Below are positions 16,736-26,373 of a stretch of DNA of 64,000 nucleotides, one piece after another (positions within the stretch are counted from its first letter, which is position 1; every line of letters begins with the position of its first letter). This DNA comes from CBDCWT01 sp965223305 (GTDB lineage: Bacteria; Planctomycetota; Planctomycetia; Pirellulales; Pirellulaceae). The notes under the pieces are model-generated. The model saw nothing but the letters and a program-made list of their open reading frames with translations, made no database searches and was not told the origin of the DNA. The position numbers and the translations under genes are program-made. Location of the stretch: positions 1 through 64,000 of the forward strand of contig CBDCWT010000084.1 in the NCBI GenBank assembly GCA_965223305.1, given 5' to 3'.

Positions 16736-19236
16736 AACCCAAACACCGCTTCTCGGCCATTGATGGTCGACATTGCCTCCACGACCTCCGGATCGACATT
16801 CTCCGAAAGAAAACGAATCGATCCGTCGCCCATGGCGACGTTACAACCGCCTGGCGATGGGCCACCAATTCCGTCGGGTCCATTGATATACGGCTGTTTG
16901 GTAAATGACCGCATGGTGGCGCGTCCACCCGCAATCCAGGGGCCGAACTCTGCTGTCGCTTCGGAGATCATCACCGTGTTCGATGTGCCGTCCTTGATAT
17001 CGCGGATACTTGTCTTGCGGTTGACGCCGAAAATACCGGCCCGCTCGTTCGTGACCGGCAGCAAGTGAGCGTTCTTGCCACGCCCGGCGATGCCGACATA
17101 GTGACTCTCGGCTGGACCGTCGTTCGCAGCGCCATGGCTCGGATGCCGATACGCGCGCACCTGGGTGGTGGCGGCTTCGTTGTTCGTTTGGTCGTCCCAG
17201 GCTTCTTCAAAATCGATCGTTTCGTGAACCGGCTGCTCATTAATGAACGGCAGGATAGAAGCCATCCAGCTGAGCCGTTCTTCAGGATTCAGTTTCTCGT
17301 TAGGATGCGTTCCAGCTGGGAAGCTCTTGTAGGCGTCGTGATAGTTGTGCAATGCCAGAGCGATTTGTTTTAGGTTGTTGGCCGATACCTGGCGTCGCGC
17401 CGCTGCGCGGGCCGACGATACCGCCGGTAGCAACAGCCCTGCCACCGTGGCGACGGTTACGATCTCCTGCCCGTTTCCGAAGCTGCTCACCAGCGGAATG
17501 CCAGGAACCGATTTCCGAGACGTGACCACGATTCCCTCTGCGTCGATCGTGTGCACCGTCACGTTAGGAAACAAGGGTCGTACCACCAACTCCGCCGGCG
17601 GTACCGCTGCCATGGTGATCGGCAGTTCTGCATCAGGTGGAAGAAGCTGGTTCTTCTTGAGCGAAATCGAGCTCCCAGACAGGATCGCCGGTGCCAACTT
17701 GACGAATGCCTGCCAGCTTACCCGTGGATCTCCCACTGAAATCGACCCAAAACTCTTTGGCAGCTCGGCCAGCGCGCCAGCCTGTGCCGGTGATGGCTGC
17801 CAGCGGTCGAGTTTGCCGTCGAGTCGCAGCAAAGTAGCTTCGACCGACTGTGGCATCAAGCCAGCAACCAGCCATTCCTCGTGGACTCCCAGCGCCCCGA
17901 CCTGCGCCCCGGCGAATTCGAACAGAATAAGCTCGTGTTCCTTCTTCTGAACACGATGCCAGGCGAACTTGCCTTGCGAAGACTGTTTCGCCATCTCCAG
18001 CACCCGGTCGAGGGCGGCTCGGACTTTGGTGGCGTCGTCCACCTCGACCGCGAGACCCATGCCAGTCCCCAGAAATCCCTGATCGGGGTCGGAGAAGGCG
18101 CATACGACGTCACCCATCGATGCCAACAGCTCGCCTTGGGGGTCAATTGCCTCAGACAAGCTGCGGAGGAATTGATCCACTTGTGCTGCCGCCTTGGGCG
18201 GACTGAACATGGCACCCGCGCGGACGAGTTGAGTGAGGGCGTCCCAAGAGGCAGATGGGTCGATCCGGGTCGCGTAGAATCCACTGGTGTTGACAGGCAA
18301 GGGTGGCAGATCCGCCAACGTCATGGGCCCTTGATTCGTGAGAGCGAGGACGCCGGACCGTCGCCCCTGGACCTCGACGGACGTGCTCGACCATAGCGCC
18401 CGGCCTTGGAAACCAGATCGATGAGCGACGGTTCCCACATTATGCAGACCGAGGTTCTCCAGGAGGTCACCGAAGGTCTTTTCGGGTTGCGATGGCAGGG
18501 GCATTTTTTTGAGCGACTTTCGTACAGATTCAAAGTCCAGCCACCAGCCGGATGTCGTTTCAAAGCTCCGTTGGTTGCTGTGTTTTTTCCAATCTGAGTT
18601 CGTCGTCAGATTCGGAGCTTGACGGGAAGCCACTGCCAACATGGAGGCAACCGAGTTGGGGCCGGCTACGACTACCAGGTGGTCGCCTTCCGCCCACATA
18701 CCCACTTCGATGCCGGGCGTGTTTGGAACTAGCGTGCTGGTTACCGATCTGCCAATCTGTTCCCGTGTGTTAAATCGAGCTCCCACCATCCCACCGATGT
18801 TCTTTGCTAAGCCGCTCAGCAGGGGTTCCAACTTCGCCGCCTCGTGGAACACGATCGTCGCCTGCGGCACAGAGGGGTCTTCCGGATCGGGCAACGAAAT
18901 AGCGAGCGAGGCGCCATGCGCCCCGACGTGCTGCACGGCCTGGTTGACTTGCGGGTTGTTGCTTGCGCCGGAGAGCTGGCTCGCGAATTTGAGTACCTTC
19001 TCAACGACCTCCACCAAGCCGGACTCGTATATCGCCTCGTGGGCTGCAGTCTTCTGCCACCCCTGAGAATGCATCTCCGCTCCGTCGTGCTGCAAGAACA
19101 GGACCGTTTGGGCTGGAAGCAGTTCTTCGACCGCTCGGGGCGCATCATTCTGGGCGCTCATCACGGTCAGCGCTGCAGTGACCGCGGCGATCCCAGCGAA
19201 CATTTGCATCCAGAATCTTCTGTTGCCGTGTAACAT
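16732..19236 (-). CDS. DUF1559-domain secreted protein
   Basis: 834 residues. ATG 19236 follows GAGGAGAAC. An N-terminal signal or anchor (FAGIAAVTAALTVMSA) leads into about 540 residues of beta-rich sequence with no recognisable motif. This starts AVEELLPAQTVLFLQHDG, a pattern seen in planctomycete proteins of DUF3352-like type. The last 260 residues are the DUF1559 domain found in huge paralogous families of planctomycetes: a pilin-like helix (AGLLLPAVSSARAAARR), then NNLKQIALALHNYHDAYKSF, then GTSNTVMISEA and VAMGDGSIRFLSENVD near the end. In typical family members the helix is at the N-terminus behind a prepilin leader. Here it is internal, so this is an unusual architecture. It is the last gene of a five-gene operon, 54 bp after the EF-hand gene. 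Function unknown. Confidence 0.85.
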   Translation of the reverse strand: MLHGNRRFWMQMFAGIAAVTAALTVMSAQNDAPRAVEELLPAQTVLFLQHDGAEMHSQGWQKTAAHEAIYESGLVEVVEKVLKFASQLSGASNNPQVNQAVQHVGAHGASLAISLPDPEDPSVPQATIVFHEAAKLEPLLSGLAKNIGGMVGARFNTREQIGRSVTSTLVPNTPGIEVGMWAEGDHLVVVAGPNSVASMLAVASRQAPNLTTNSDWKKHSNQRSFETTSGWWLDFESVRKSLKKMPLPSQPEKTFGDLLENLGLHNVGTVAHRSGFQGRALWSSTSVEVQGRRSGVLALTNQGPMTLADLPPLPVNTSGFYATRIDPSASWDALTQLVRAGAMFSPPKAAAQVDQFLRSLSEAIDPQGELLASMGDVVCAFSDPDQGFLGTGMGLAVEVDDATKVRAALDRVLEMAKQSSQGKFAWHRVQKKEHELILFEFAGAQVGALGVHEEWLVAGLMPQSVEATLLRLDGKLDRWQPSPAQAGALAELPKSFGSISVGDPRVSWQAFVKLAPAILSGSSISLKKNQLLPPDAELPITMAAVPPAELVVRPLFPNVTVHTIDAEGIVVTSRKSVPGIPLVSSFGNGQEIVTVATVAGLLLPAVSSARAAARRQVSANNLKQIALALHNYHDAYKSFPAGTHPNEKLNPEERLSWMASILPFINEQPVHETIDFEEAWDDQTNNEAATTQVRAYRHPSHGAANDGPAESHYVGIAGRGKNAHLLPVTNERAGIFGVNRKTSIRDIKDGTSNTVMISEATAEFGPWIAGGRATMRSFTKQPYINGPDGIGGPSPGGCNVAMGDGSIRFLSENVDPEVVEAMSTINGREAVFGF

Positions 19237-19290
19237 CCTGAAGTTCTCCTCTAATTCGACGACGAGTGGTGTTCAAAGCGGCAGCATGTT

Positions 19291-20982
19291 TCACTTAATA
19301 CGTTCGGCTTCGGTGACGTCTACGACGCCATCGGCATTGAGATCTATCTTCTGAAACTCGGAACGCAAACCGGGGAACTCGCGCCTGGCAAGCTCACCAT
19401 CGCGATTGCGATCCATCCGTTGAAACCAGCGCGGTCCTGTGCGATTCGAAGCGGAGCCGCCGGCAGCTCGCAGGGTTTGATTCAAATCGTCAAAACCGCG
19501 GAACTCAGGTTGACCGGGACCGAGTGACAGTTGATAGAGTTGCGGGACTTCAGATTCAGAGATCGTTCCAGTTCCGTCACGATCCCAGAGCGCAATTCGG
19601 GAAGTCGCCGCAACGACTTCACCGCGCCCCAGCCGGCTGTTTCTGTCGCTGTCCAGAATCTGAAACAGGTCGCGGCCCCGGTTGCGGAACGTCAACCTGG
19701 TCCGGCTGCCCGCGAACCCCGTTCGGCGGTCTACGACCGAAGTGACTTCCTCGGCAAACAGCCGGCCGTCACTGTCCCGATCGAACTGGTCGAATGACGC
19801 GGCAAAGCCGGAATCCGTCGAAAGCTCGTCCTTTTCTAGGTAGTTGTTGCTGTCTCGATCGGCCGACTCGAAGAGACGCAACATGGCCTGCCGCGCCACA
19901 TCCGTTGCAATCTTAACTTCCGCGATTTCGAGCTGCACGTCGTTGATCGTCACGCTCGCCAGACCGCTGGGCGCGCGGCGCACCGATATCTCGGGCTTGT
20001 TCGCTGGTCGTGTCACTTCGACGACTTGCGATTGCCGGTCTCGCTGTCCGAGCCGCACAAGCAGCTCTAAATTCGGAGTTGGATTGAGAACTAGATACCG
20101 AAGCTCTTCGACGTCGAGCCGCGAGTTCGAGTCTGCGTCGTACCGCGCGAATACACGCGGCTCGATGCCGAGGTCGGAAGCGGTCAAATCGCGACTGGCA
20201 ACCGAGGTGTTTCCGATCGTCTTGTTGTCCGCAGGGCCGTAGCGTCGCCAGAGTTGTCGCAAGAGGTCGGTCGGGGCAGTTCCCGGGCTCAGCGTGAAGA
20301 ACGGCAGCCCATCGTCTGATTCCTCTCGCCGCCGAAGGACGGAGTTTGACGCAGGAGTCAACTCAGCAAGGGCAAACGTTCCATCGTCGTCCAGATCTCG
20401 TCTTCTTAGGGAGTCCATAGCCTGTCCGATTTCGTCCCGCGACAAAGCTCCGTCACTACTCCGATCGAGCAAACTAAACAGGACGGTTCCGGCAGTTCCA
20501 GTGCCGTAGGCCGCGCGGGCTCCGCGGCTTGCCTGTTCGTTTGGCACTTGGAGAGGACCACGATTCTGGCCGATGAAGAAGCGGGCAAGTTCCTCCTGGT
20601 CAATCGTTCCGTCTAATGGACGCCGGTCTGCGGACCAAAGACCGGGTTGCCGCAGGAGCTGAACCAGCTCTTCCGAGGCGGCGTCGTTTTCGAGGGCGGT
20701 CTGTGCGTCGATTTCGTCCCGGCTTAGCCGGCCATTCTCGTCTCGATCAACTGAGTGAAAGAACGCCGCTATCTGCTTGCGCCAGGGTGCGTCAAACGGT
20801 GCGCCCGCCACCTCAATGGTCATCCGGATGAAGATCGGATAGTCGCGATGGAAGTAGATGATGTCGCGGGTTGCTGCAGGTATGTGTTCGCTCGCATCCG
20901 ACTGATGCTTGTCAGCCGCGAGCGCACCGCATGCCGGCAACAGGCAGAGCAATACAAGACATAGGAGTCGGTGGCCGTTCAT
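19291..20982 (-). CDS. Secreted EF-hand calcium-binding protein (ten loops)
   Basis: 563 residues with a lipoprotein-like or ordinary signal peptide (LLCLVLLCLLPACGALA). I count ten EF-hand-type loops, including DRDENGRLSRDE, DRSSDGALSRDE, DLDDDGTFALAE, DADSNSRLDVEE, DRDSNNYLEKDE, DRDSDGRLFAEE, DSDRNSRLGRGE, DRDGTGTISESE, DRNRDGELARRE and DLNADGVVDVTE. Asp at loop positions 1, 3 and 5 and Glu at 12 fit calcium binding. The gene overlaps the DUF1501 gene by four bases (ATGA), so translation is coupled. Its role in the periplasm is unknown. Proteins with DUF1501, DUF1553 and EF-hand domains occur together in other planctomycetes. Confidence 0.87.
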   Translation of the reverse strand: MNGHRLLCLVLLCLLPACGALAADKHQSDASEHIPAATRDIIYFHRDYPIFIRMTIEVAGAPFDAPWRKQIAAFFHSVDRDENGRLSRDEIDAQTALENDAASEELVQLLRQPGLWSADRRPLDGTIDQEELARFFIGQNRGPLQVPNEQASRGARAAYGTGTAGTVLFSLLDRSSDGALSRDEIGQAMDSLRRRDLDDDGTFALAELTPASNSVLRRREESDDGLPFFTLSPGTAPTDLLRQLWRRYGPADNKTIGNTSVASRDLTASDLGIEPRVFARYDADSNSRLDVEELRYLVLNPTPNLELLVRLGQRDRQSQVVEVTRPANKPEISVRRAPSGLASVTINDVQLEIAEVKIATDVARQAMLRLFESADRDSNNYLEKDELSTDSGFAASFDQFDRDSDGRLFAEEVTSVVDRRTGFAGSRTRLTFRNRGRDLFQILDSDRNSRLGRGEVVAATSRIALWDRDGTGTISESEVPQLYQLSLGPGQPEFRGFDDLNQTLRAAGGSASNRTGPRWFQRMDRNRDGELARREFPGLRSEFQKIDLNADGVVDVTEAERIK

Positions 20983-22352
20983 GTCAGGATCTCGTCGAGT
21001 GGCTTCGCCTCTGGGTCGGTGATACGAATCGGGCGGCCCACGTTCGATAGGTTCTGTTTCATCGGATCAACTCCGACGGCGCGGCAAATCGTGGCGAGCA
21101 AGTCGGCAGCTGTTACCGGACGATCTTTGACGCGCATGCCGTCAGCAGTTGTTTCACCCAGGTACTGTCCGCCTTTGATGCCGCCGCCGCATAGTACGGT
21201 CGTCCAGGACGTCGCCCAATGGTCGCGACCGCTGCTACCGTTGATCCGAGGGGTGCGACCGAACTCGCCCATCCAGACGACCAGAGTCGAATCGAGCAGC
21301 CCTCGAAGTTGTAAGTCCTCCAATAGCGTCGCCCAGCCGGGGTCGAGTATCGAGGAGAGCGCCTTCACGCCGTCAAAGTTGTTCGAATGTGTGTCCCAGC
21401 CGAAATTCTGATTGCTGTCGACGCCGTTCAGCGAGACTTCTACAAACGGCACACCGCGCTCTACCAACCGCCGAGCCAACAGACAGCCCTGACCGAACTG
21501 ATGGCGTCCGTAGGCGTCCCGCAACGCGCTGTCTTCCTCCGCCAGCTCGAAGGCGCCGGCGGCCTGAGACCTCATCATGCGGGTCGCCTGCCGGTAGGCG
21601 GATTCATGGCTACTAGTGGGCACGCTGGGATGAGAAGCCCTGAACTCGGCGTCGAAATCAGCGAGTTCAGCTAGCCGCTTATCTGCCCGCCGCTGCGAGA
21701 CTGTTTCTGGCTGATTCAGGTCCCTTACTCTCAACGATTGTTCATCGCCGGCGTTTTCGTCCGGCATCCGCACGCGGCGGCTTTCTCCTACGACCAGCGG
21801 CGAGCGTTTGGGACCGAGAAACCCGGGTCCATAAGCAGCCGGACTGAAGTTCCTAAAAGGCGCGATACTCACGAAGTTGGGCAGCTCCGACTGATCGCTG
21901 CCCAACTCGTTGCTCAGAAGTGACCCGAGGGTCGGATAGTGAATCGGACCTTGTGGCCGGTAACCTGTCCGCAGGTGATAGGTGGCTCGCGAGTGATCCC
22001 CTTCTTTGGTTGACATCGAACGCACTGGGACCATGTGGTGCATTTGGCCTGCGAGCTTCGGTAGCCACTCGCTAGTACGCATTCCCGGGACCGACGTTTC
22101 GATCGCCTTAAACGGGCCTCCATTCTCGTGGCCAGGCTTGAGGTCAAACGTGTCGAGCTGGCTCGGACCACCGCTCATCCACAGCAAAATACAGGCTCGC
22201 TGCCGGTTCGGTTGTTTGGTGGTCTCGGTGGCCAATGCCTCGATCCAGCCGGACATGGACGTGGTGCTGACTCCGGCGGCCAACAGTCTCAGCCATTCGC
22301 GGCGGTTGAAGTCGTGTCGTCGCGCGGTCGTGGGATTCGTTTTCCTCGGCAT
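20979..22352 (-). CDS. DUF1501 domain-containing protein, Tat-exported
   Basis: 457 residues with a twin-arginine-type leader (RREWLRLLAAGVS at about 17-29), so it is probably exported folded. DUF1501 belongs to the alkaline-phosphatase/sulfatase-like superfamily. Visible signatures are WMSGGPSQLDTFDLKPG, STKEGDHSRATYHLRTGY and, near the end, WMGEFGRTPRINGSSGRDHW. These positions line up with metal ligands in that superfamily. The biochemical function is not established. It lies 22 bp behind the DUF1549/DUF1553 gene, the near-universal partner of DUF1501 in planctomycetes, and overlaps the EF-hand gene by 4 bp. Confidence 0.93.
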   Translation of the reverse strand: MPRKTNPTTARRHDFNRREWLRLLAAGVSTTSMSGWIEALATETTKQPNRQRACILLWMSGGPSQLDTFDLKPGHENGGPFKAIETSVPGMRTSEWLPKLAGQMHHMVPVRSMSTKEGDHSRATYHLRTGYRPQGPIHYPTLGSLLSNELGSDQSELPNFVSIAPFRNFSPAAYGPGFLGPKRSPLVVGESRRVRMPDENAGDEQSLRVRDLNQPETVSQRRADKRLAELADFDAEFRASHPSVPTSSHESAYRQATRMMRSQAAGAFELAEEDSALRDAYGRHQFGQGCLLARRLVERGVPFVEVSLNGVDSNQNFGWDTHSNNFDGVKALSSILDPGWATLLEDLQLRGLLDSTLVVWMGEFGRTPRINGSSGRDHWATSWTTVLCGGGIKGGQYLGETTADGMRVKDRPVTAADLLATICRAVGVDPMKQNLSNVGRPIRITDPEAKPLDEILT

Positions 22353-22374
22353 GGCTCGGCCTCAGTTGGTTTCG

Positions 22375-23991
22375 CTAGTGATTTACTGAAAACTCGCTGC
22401 TGTTGAGCAGAATCCAGAAGACGTCGCTCAGCGCTTGCTGCCGCCCTAGTTCGGGCTCACCCAACTCGATGTAGTTCACAAATCGCTCCTTCTCTCGGCT
22501 GCTCGGCTTACGGCTCAAAGTTGACAGAAACAAAGCGTCCACACGTTGTGCCGTGTCGAACAGTGGATAGTCGGCGATGGCTGCGAGGGTCATGCTGGAC
22601 TCGAGCGAGGTGGCATTGGTGACAAGTTCACCATTCATCAGAGTGAGCGCTTGCAGCACGCTCCTCTGCCGCGCGGTCGGGCCGCTGGCGACGTCGGAGA
22701 ACTGCTCGAGAAACCTGGATCGCGCTCCCCCGTTGAAGCGGGCGCGCTGGTTGTTGTCGAATGTCTCGTGAAGGCCGATCGCCTGTGCGATGCTGTCGTA
22801 CAGCTGCTCTGCCGTCAGTCCCTTGACGGCCATTCGCGAGAACGACTGGGGGTCCGTGCTTGGTGCCGAAGACTCTGCGGTGCTCGAGAGCTGGTAGGTC
22901 CGGCTGGCGGTCATGGCGCGGATCAGGAAGGCGACGTCGAATTCGTGTGCGGAGAATTCCTCGGCCAACAGGTCCAACAGCTCCGGGTGACTGGGCGGAT
23001 TGTGTTCGGAGAAATCATCAACCTGATCCACAAGCCCAACACCGAAGAAGTGTCCCCATAGGCGATTCACAGCAGCTCGTGAAAAGTACACGTTTTCTGA
23101 CGAAGTGACCCAGTCAGCCAGCGCGATCCGGGCGCTGGTACCGGAGGGAATCGTCGGGGTCGCACCGCCAAGATATTTCGCCTCAACCTCCTGGGTTGTC
23201 TCAGGTATCTTCAAGGTCCGACGAGCGAACAACTCCCTTAGCTGTCCCAGCAGGCTGTTTCGACCTGGTTGCTGTCGCTCGAGCGCGGCAAAGAACGTCG
23301 CATACCCCCAGAAGTCTTGCTGTGTCCATTCGTCGAAGGGGTGGTCGTGACACTGAGCACACTCCAAACGGATGCCGAGGAACATCCTCGACGTTGCCGC
23401 TGCCAGGTTCTCAGGCTTTGTCTCTTTCGCAAGGTAGAACGCGACTGGCGTCAGATTGGTGTCGGACCGGTAAGGGTTAGCGCCGGCCAACGGCGTCGTC
23501 AGGATCTCGCGCACCAGATCGTCATAGTGGGTCTCCTCGTCGATTCGCTGGCGCAGCCATGCCTCGAAGCTTGGGAGCATGAATCGAACGTTGAAGTTGG
23601 TCTCAGCTTCTGGCATCAAGACAGATCTCCAGAAGTTGGTCGCATTCACCACGTAGTTGGGTCCGCTCAGCAGCTTGTCGACCAGGCGGCGGCGCTTGTC
23701 GGGCTGCTCGCTCTCCAGGAAGTCGCTGGCGTCCGCCGCCGTGGGGATTTTTCCAGCCACGTCCAGCCAGACACGCCGCATGAACTCCGCGTCGTCGGCC
23801 GCCTTGGTTGGCGAGATCGCGTCTGCCTGCCACCGTGCAGCAATCAGCTCGTCAATTCGATCCGCCAGCCGCTGGACATCGTCCGGTGATTGCCGAATGA
23901 CGGTGGATGTTGCATCAGCGCCACCGGCGTGGCCGCAGTAACAGTGCGCCAGAATCACGATCGATAGACACCACGCGAGTCGAGAAATCAT
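22375..23991 (-). CDS. DUF1549/DUF1553 domain-containing protein
   Basis: 538 residues with a signal peptide (LAWCLSIVILAHCYCG). DUF1549 covers about 40-240: FMRRVWLDVAGKIPTAAD and the CxxCH motif of LECAQCHDHPFDEWTQQDFW, which could carry heme or metal. DUF1553 covers about 270-510: RAAVNRLWGHFFGVGLVDQVDDF, then HPELLDLLAEEF. Many relatives are longer because they carry an N-terminal planctomycete cytochrome c domain, and this one is the short form. It is second in the operon, after the WD40 protein and before DUF1501. Function unestablished. The pair is thought to be periplasmic. Confidence 0.92.
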   Translation of the reverse strand: MISRLAWCLSIVILAHCYCGHAGGADATSTVIRQSPDDVQRLADRIDELIAARWQADAISPTKAADDAEFMRRVWLDVAGKIPTAADASDFLESEQPDKRRRLVDKLLSGPNYVVNATNFWRSVLMPEAETNFNVRFMLPSFEAWLRQRIDEETHYDDLVREILTTPLAGANPYRSDTNLTPVAFYLAKETKPENLAAATSRMFLGIRLECAQCHDHPFDEWTQQDFWGYATFFAALERQQPGRNSLLGQLRELFARRTLKIPETTQEVEAKYLGGATPTIPSGTSARIALADWVTSSENVYFSRAAVNRLWGHFFGVGLVDQVDDFSEHNPPSHPELLDLLAEEFSAHEFDVAFLIRAMTASRTYQLSSTAESSAPSTDPQSFSRMAVKGLTAEQLYDSIAQAIGLHETFDNNQRARFNGGARSRFLEQFSDVASGPTARQRSVLQALTLMNGELVTNATSLESSMTLAAIADYPLFDTAQRVDALFLSTLSRKPSSREKERFVNYIELGEPELGRQQALSDVFWILLNSSEFSVNH

Positions 23992-24070
23992 GAGTCTTGT
24001 CTCCTCGGCAGCTTGCTTGCGATTCCCACTTTTCCGGGTCCCTTTCCCGTGGGACCCAAGGGTACACCGA

Positions 24071-26047
24071 TTAGCGGACTTCCCACCGGCGCACTCTGTC
24101 CGCGCTCAAACCAGACTTGGCCTCCAAACCACATAGGTCCGATACGTCCCACAGCAGCACTCGTCTCTGGCCGTTGGCCCCGCAAACGAGCGATCCGTCA
24201 GGGGAGAAACGGACTGAGAACGTGTTTTTATCTCCACCAAGACGGGCGATAATGGCCTCCGTATCGAGACTCCACAGATTCGTTGTGCCGTCGTGCAGGC
24301 CGACAGCCAGTCGCTTGCCGTCGGGCGAAAAGTCGAGAGGCCTGGCGCCCGCCGAGTTTCGCAGCGTGTTGGTCGCGGTCCGCGTTGCGACATCCCAGAC
24401 TCGAACGACACCATCGTCGCTCGCCGACGCCAGCAGCTTCCCCGTCGAATCGAAGACCACGGCACGGATCGCAGTGGCGTGGCCCTCCAGTCGCGTTAAT
24501 TCAGTCAGCGATGCCGACCGCCAGAGCTTGATATTCCCAGGCTTGGGCTCCGTCCAATCGCCGCTACAGGTGGCGATCATCTGGCCATCTGGCGAAAACG
24601 TGACGCCGTACACCGGGAGTGCATGGGCGTTGACCCGCCCCACCTGTTTGCCCGTTGTCAGGTCCCAGACGATCAGAAGTTTGTCTTCGCAGCCTGCGGC
24701 TAAACTCTGACCGTCGGGGGAGATTGCAATGCTGCGAACGTTGCTCTCTGTTTTGAATGACCGCTCCTGCACTCCGTCCGCCGTTCGCCAGACGACGATC
24801 GTGTCACTCCGCCAGCCGGCTGTGGCGATGACTGTTCCATCGTCCGAGAACTCGAGGCAGTCGACTGTGCCAGGATGCCCGGACAACTCGCGGAGCAGTT
24901 CGCCTGAGACCATACTCCAGATATTCACGAAGCCGCCTTGGCCCGCGGCGGCCAGTCGTTCGCCGTCTTTCGAGATGGCGGATACCCAGACTTTGCCGGC
25001 GTCGACGTTAATTTGCGCAATCGGTGAGACCGGTTCTGTCTTGGCGCTCCAAACCCTCACTGTGCCGTCGTAGCTGCTGCTATAAAGCGACGTCGCATCC
25101 CTCGAGAACCGCAGCGCCGTCACAGCATCTGTGTGGGCGTCAAGTTGTGTTGTCTGCTCGCCGCGGGCAACATCCCAGAGGCGAATGAGTCCCGAGAGAT
25201 CCCCTGTGGCGACAACTGTACCGCGCGGCGAGAACGCCATGCTCCAAACCATCTCTCGATGAACCAGCACCCGGGGCGGAGCCTCGTCATCGTCGAGGTC
25301 CCAGAGCCGCAGCGTTCCGTCTTCTCCGACGCTTGCCAGAGTGTTGCTGGTTGGCGAGAAGTCGACGTCACGAACCCTGCCGTCGTGACCTTCGAGCAAA
25401 CGGATCTGATGTAGGCTCGTCACTTCCCATATCCTGACCGTTCCATCGTCACCTGCGGAGGCGATCATTGTGCCGTCAGGTGAAAATGAAACCGAACGTA
25501 CCGTCGATCTGTGCCCTGACAGCGTCCCTTTGCCCAGTCCCGTTTCTGCATCCCAAATCCGGACGGTGCCGTCGTAGCCACAAGACGCCAACGTCCTTCC
25601 GCTGGGCGAGATCGATACCGCGGTCACGCGACCTGAATGTCCGCTGAGCACGGCGACATCCTCAGCCTGTGGCAGCCGCCAAGACTTGACCAGCTGGTCA
25701 TAGCCACAGGTCACCAGGCGAGAATCGTCATGGGAAAGAGCGGTTCCTGAAACGGCGCCTTGGTGCCCGCGGATGGAACGCACCACCTGCCGTGATTGCA
25801 AGTCGTGCAGTGTGATGGACCCGTCATCGTAACTGGCCAGCAAATGTCCATCGTCAGCGAATAGGCTCAGGTGCAAGACTCCAGTCGGCTGCCTATCGAG
25901 CAGTGCGGGCGAGGTTTCATATTCGGTTGGCTCGACCTCTCGTTCGCCGGCCCGCGTTTCGGTTCCGATTAGGAGCGATACGCACAGCAGTCCTACTCTT
26001 GGCAGTAGCAGTAAGAGTGCGCTTGGACGAGAACCGGTATTCGGCAT
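24071..26047 (-). CDS. Secreted WD40-repeat protein with fourteen repeats
   Basis: About 658 residues from the ATG at 26047, which follows GAGGTGGAG. A signal peptide (LLLLLPRVGLLCVSLLIG) precedes the repeats. Fourteen WD-type blade ends can be read in order, for example VRIWDAETG, VRIWEVTS, LRLWDLDD, IRLWDVARG, VRVWSAKT, VNIWSMVSG, IVVWRTADG, LIVWDLTTG, IKLWRSAS, VRVWDVATR and VLLWDVSD. Fourteen repeats would make two seven-bladed propellers, a protein-binding platform. It is the first gene of the operon WD40, DUF1549/1553, DUF1501, EF-hand, DUF1559, with 79 bp to the next start. In many planctomycetes a WD40 protein accompanies the DUF1501/1553 pair. Confidence 0.9.
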   Translation of the reverse strand: MPNTGSRPSALLLLLPRVGLLCVSLLIGTETRAGEREVEPTEYETSPALLDRQPTGVLHLSLFADDGHLLASYDDGSITLHDLQSRQVVRSIRGHQGAVSGTALSHDDSRLVTCGYDQLVKSWRLPQAEDVAVLSGHSGRVTAVSISPSGRTLASCGYDGTVRIWDAETGLGKGTLSGHRSTVRSVSFSPDGTMIASAGDDGTVRIWEVTSLHQIRLLEGHDGRVRDVDFSPTSNTLASVGEDGTLRLWDLDDDEAPPRVLVHREMVWSMAFSPRGTVVATGDLSGLIRLWDVARGEQTTQLDAHTDAVTALRFSRDATSLYSSSYDGTVRVWSAKTEPVSPIAQINVDAGKVWVSAISKDGERLAAAGQGGFVNIWSMVSGELLRELSGHPGTVDCLEFSDDGTVIATAGWRSDTIVVWRTADGVQERSFKTESNVRSIAISPDGQSLAAGCEDKLLIVWDLTTGKQVGRVNAHALPVYGVTFSPDGQMIATCSGDWTEPKPGNIKLWRSASLTELTRLEGHATAIRAVVFDSTGKLLASASDDGVVRVWDVATRTATNTLRNSAGARPLDFSPDGKRLAVGLHDGTTNLWSLDTEAIIARLGGDKNTFSVRFSPDGSLVCGANGQRRVLLWDVSDLCGLEAKSGLSADRVRRWEVR

Positions 26048-26187
26048 TTCCAACTCCACCTCACCCGCTATTCACGAGATCGCTGAGCAATCGCGCCTGA
26101 GGCCCCGTCTCCTCTGTCCTCTGTACTATGTAACCAGTACAGTAGGTGACGTCGTGGCTCTTGTCAAGTACCTCACCCCGCTGGCGC

Positions 26188-26254
26188 CGGAACGGCGCGG
26201 CGGTCACGCTGGGCGAGTCAATCAGAATCTCTCCCGCCGCTGGTTCCGGCCTAC
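26188..26254. repeat. Partial copy of the 1733-1912 foldback element
   Basis: GCCGGAACGGCGCGGCGGTC and a right arm CTGGTTCCGGCCTAC reproduce interior and end sequences of the element at 1733-1912 in shortened form. Confidence 0.45.
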
Positions 26255-26260
26255 GGCTTT

Positions 26261-26324
26261 GTAGCCGAATTCGCCAGAATTTGGACCAATCGGCAGTCCA
26301 CCAAACTCTGGCGAGTTCGGCTAC
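26261..26324. repeat. Palindromic repeat with GTAGCCGAATTCGCCAGA arms
   Basis: The 18 bases at 26261-26278 pair with 26307-26324 (TCTGGCGAGTTCGGCTAC) with one mismatch. Related copies occur at about 37370 and in the tandem array at 39.7-40.0 kb. The stretch 26048-26373 contains no supported gene. Confidence 0.75.
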
Positions 26325-26373
26325 CATCTGATAGAGAAAGAGCACTTCTTCTTCTCTGACTTGGAGAGTTCCC

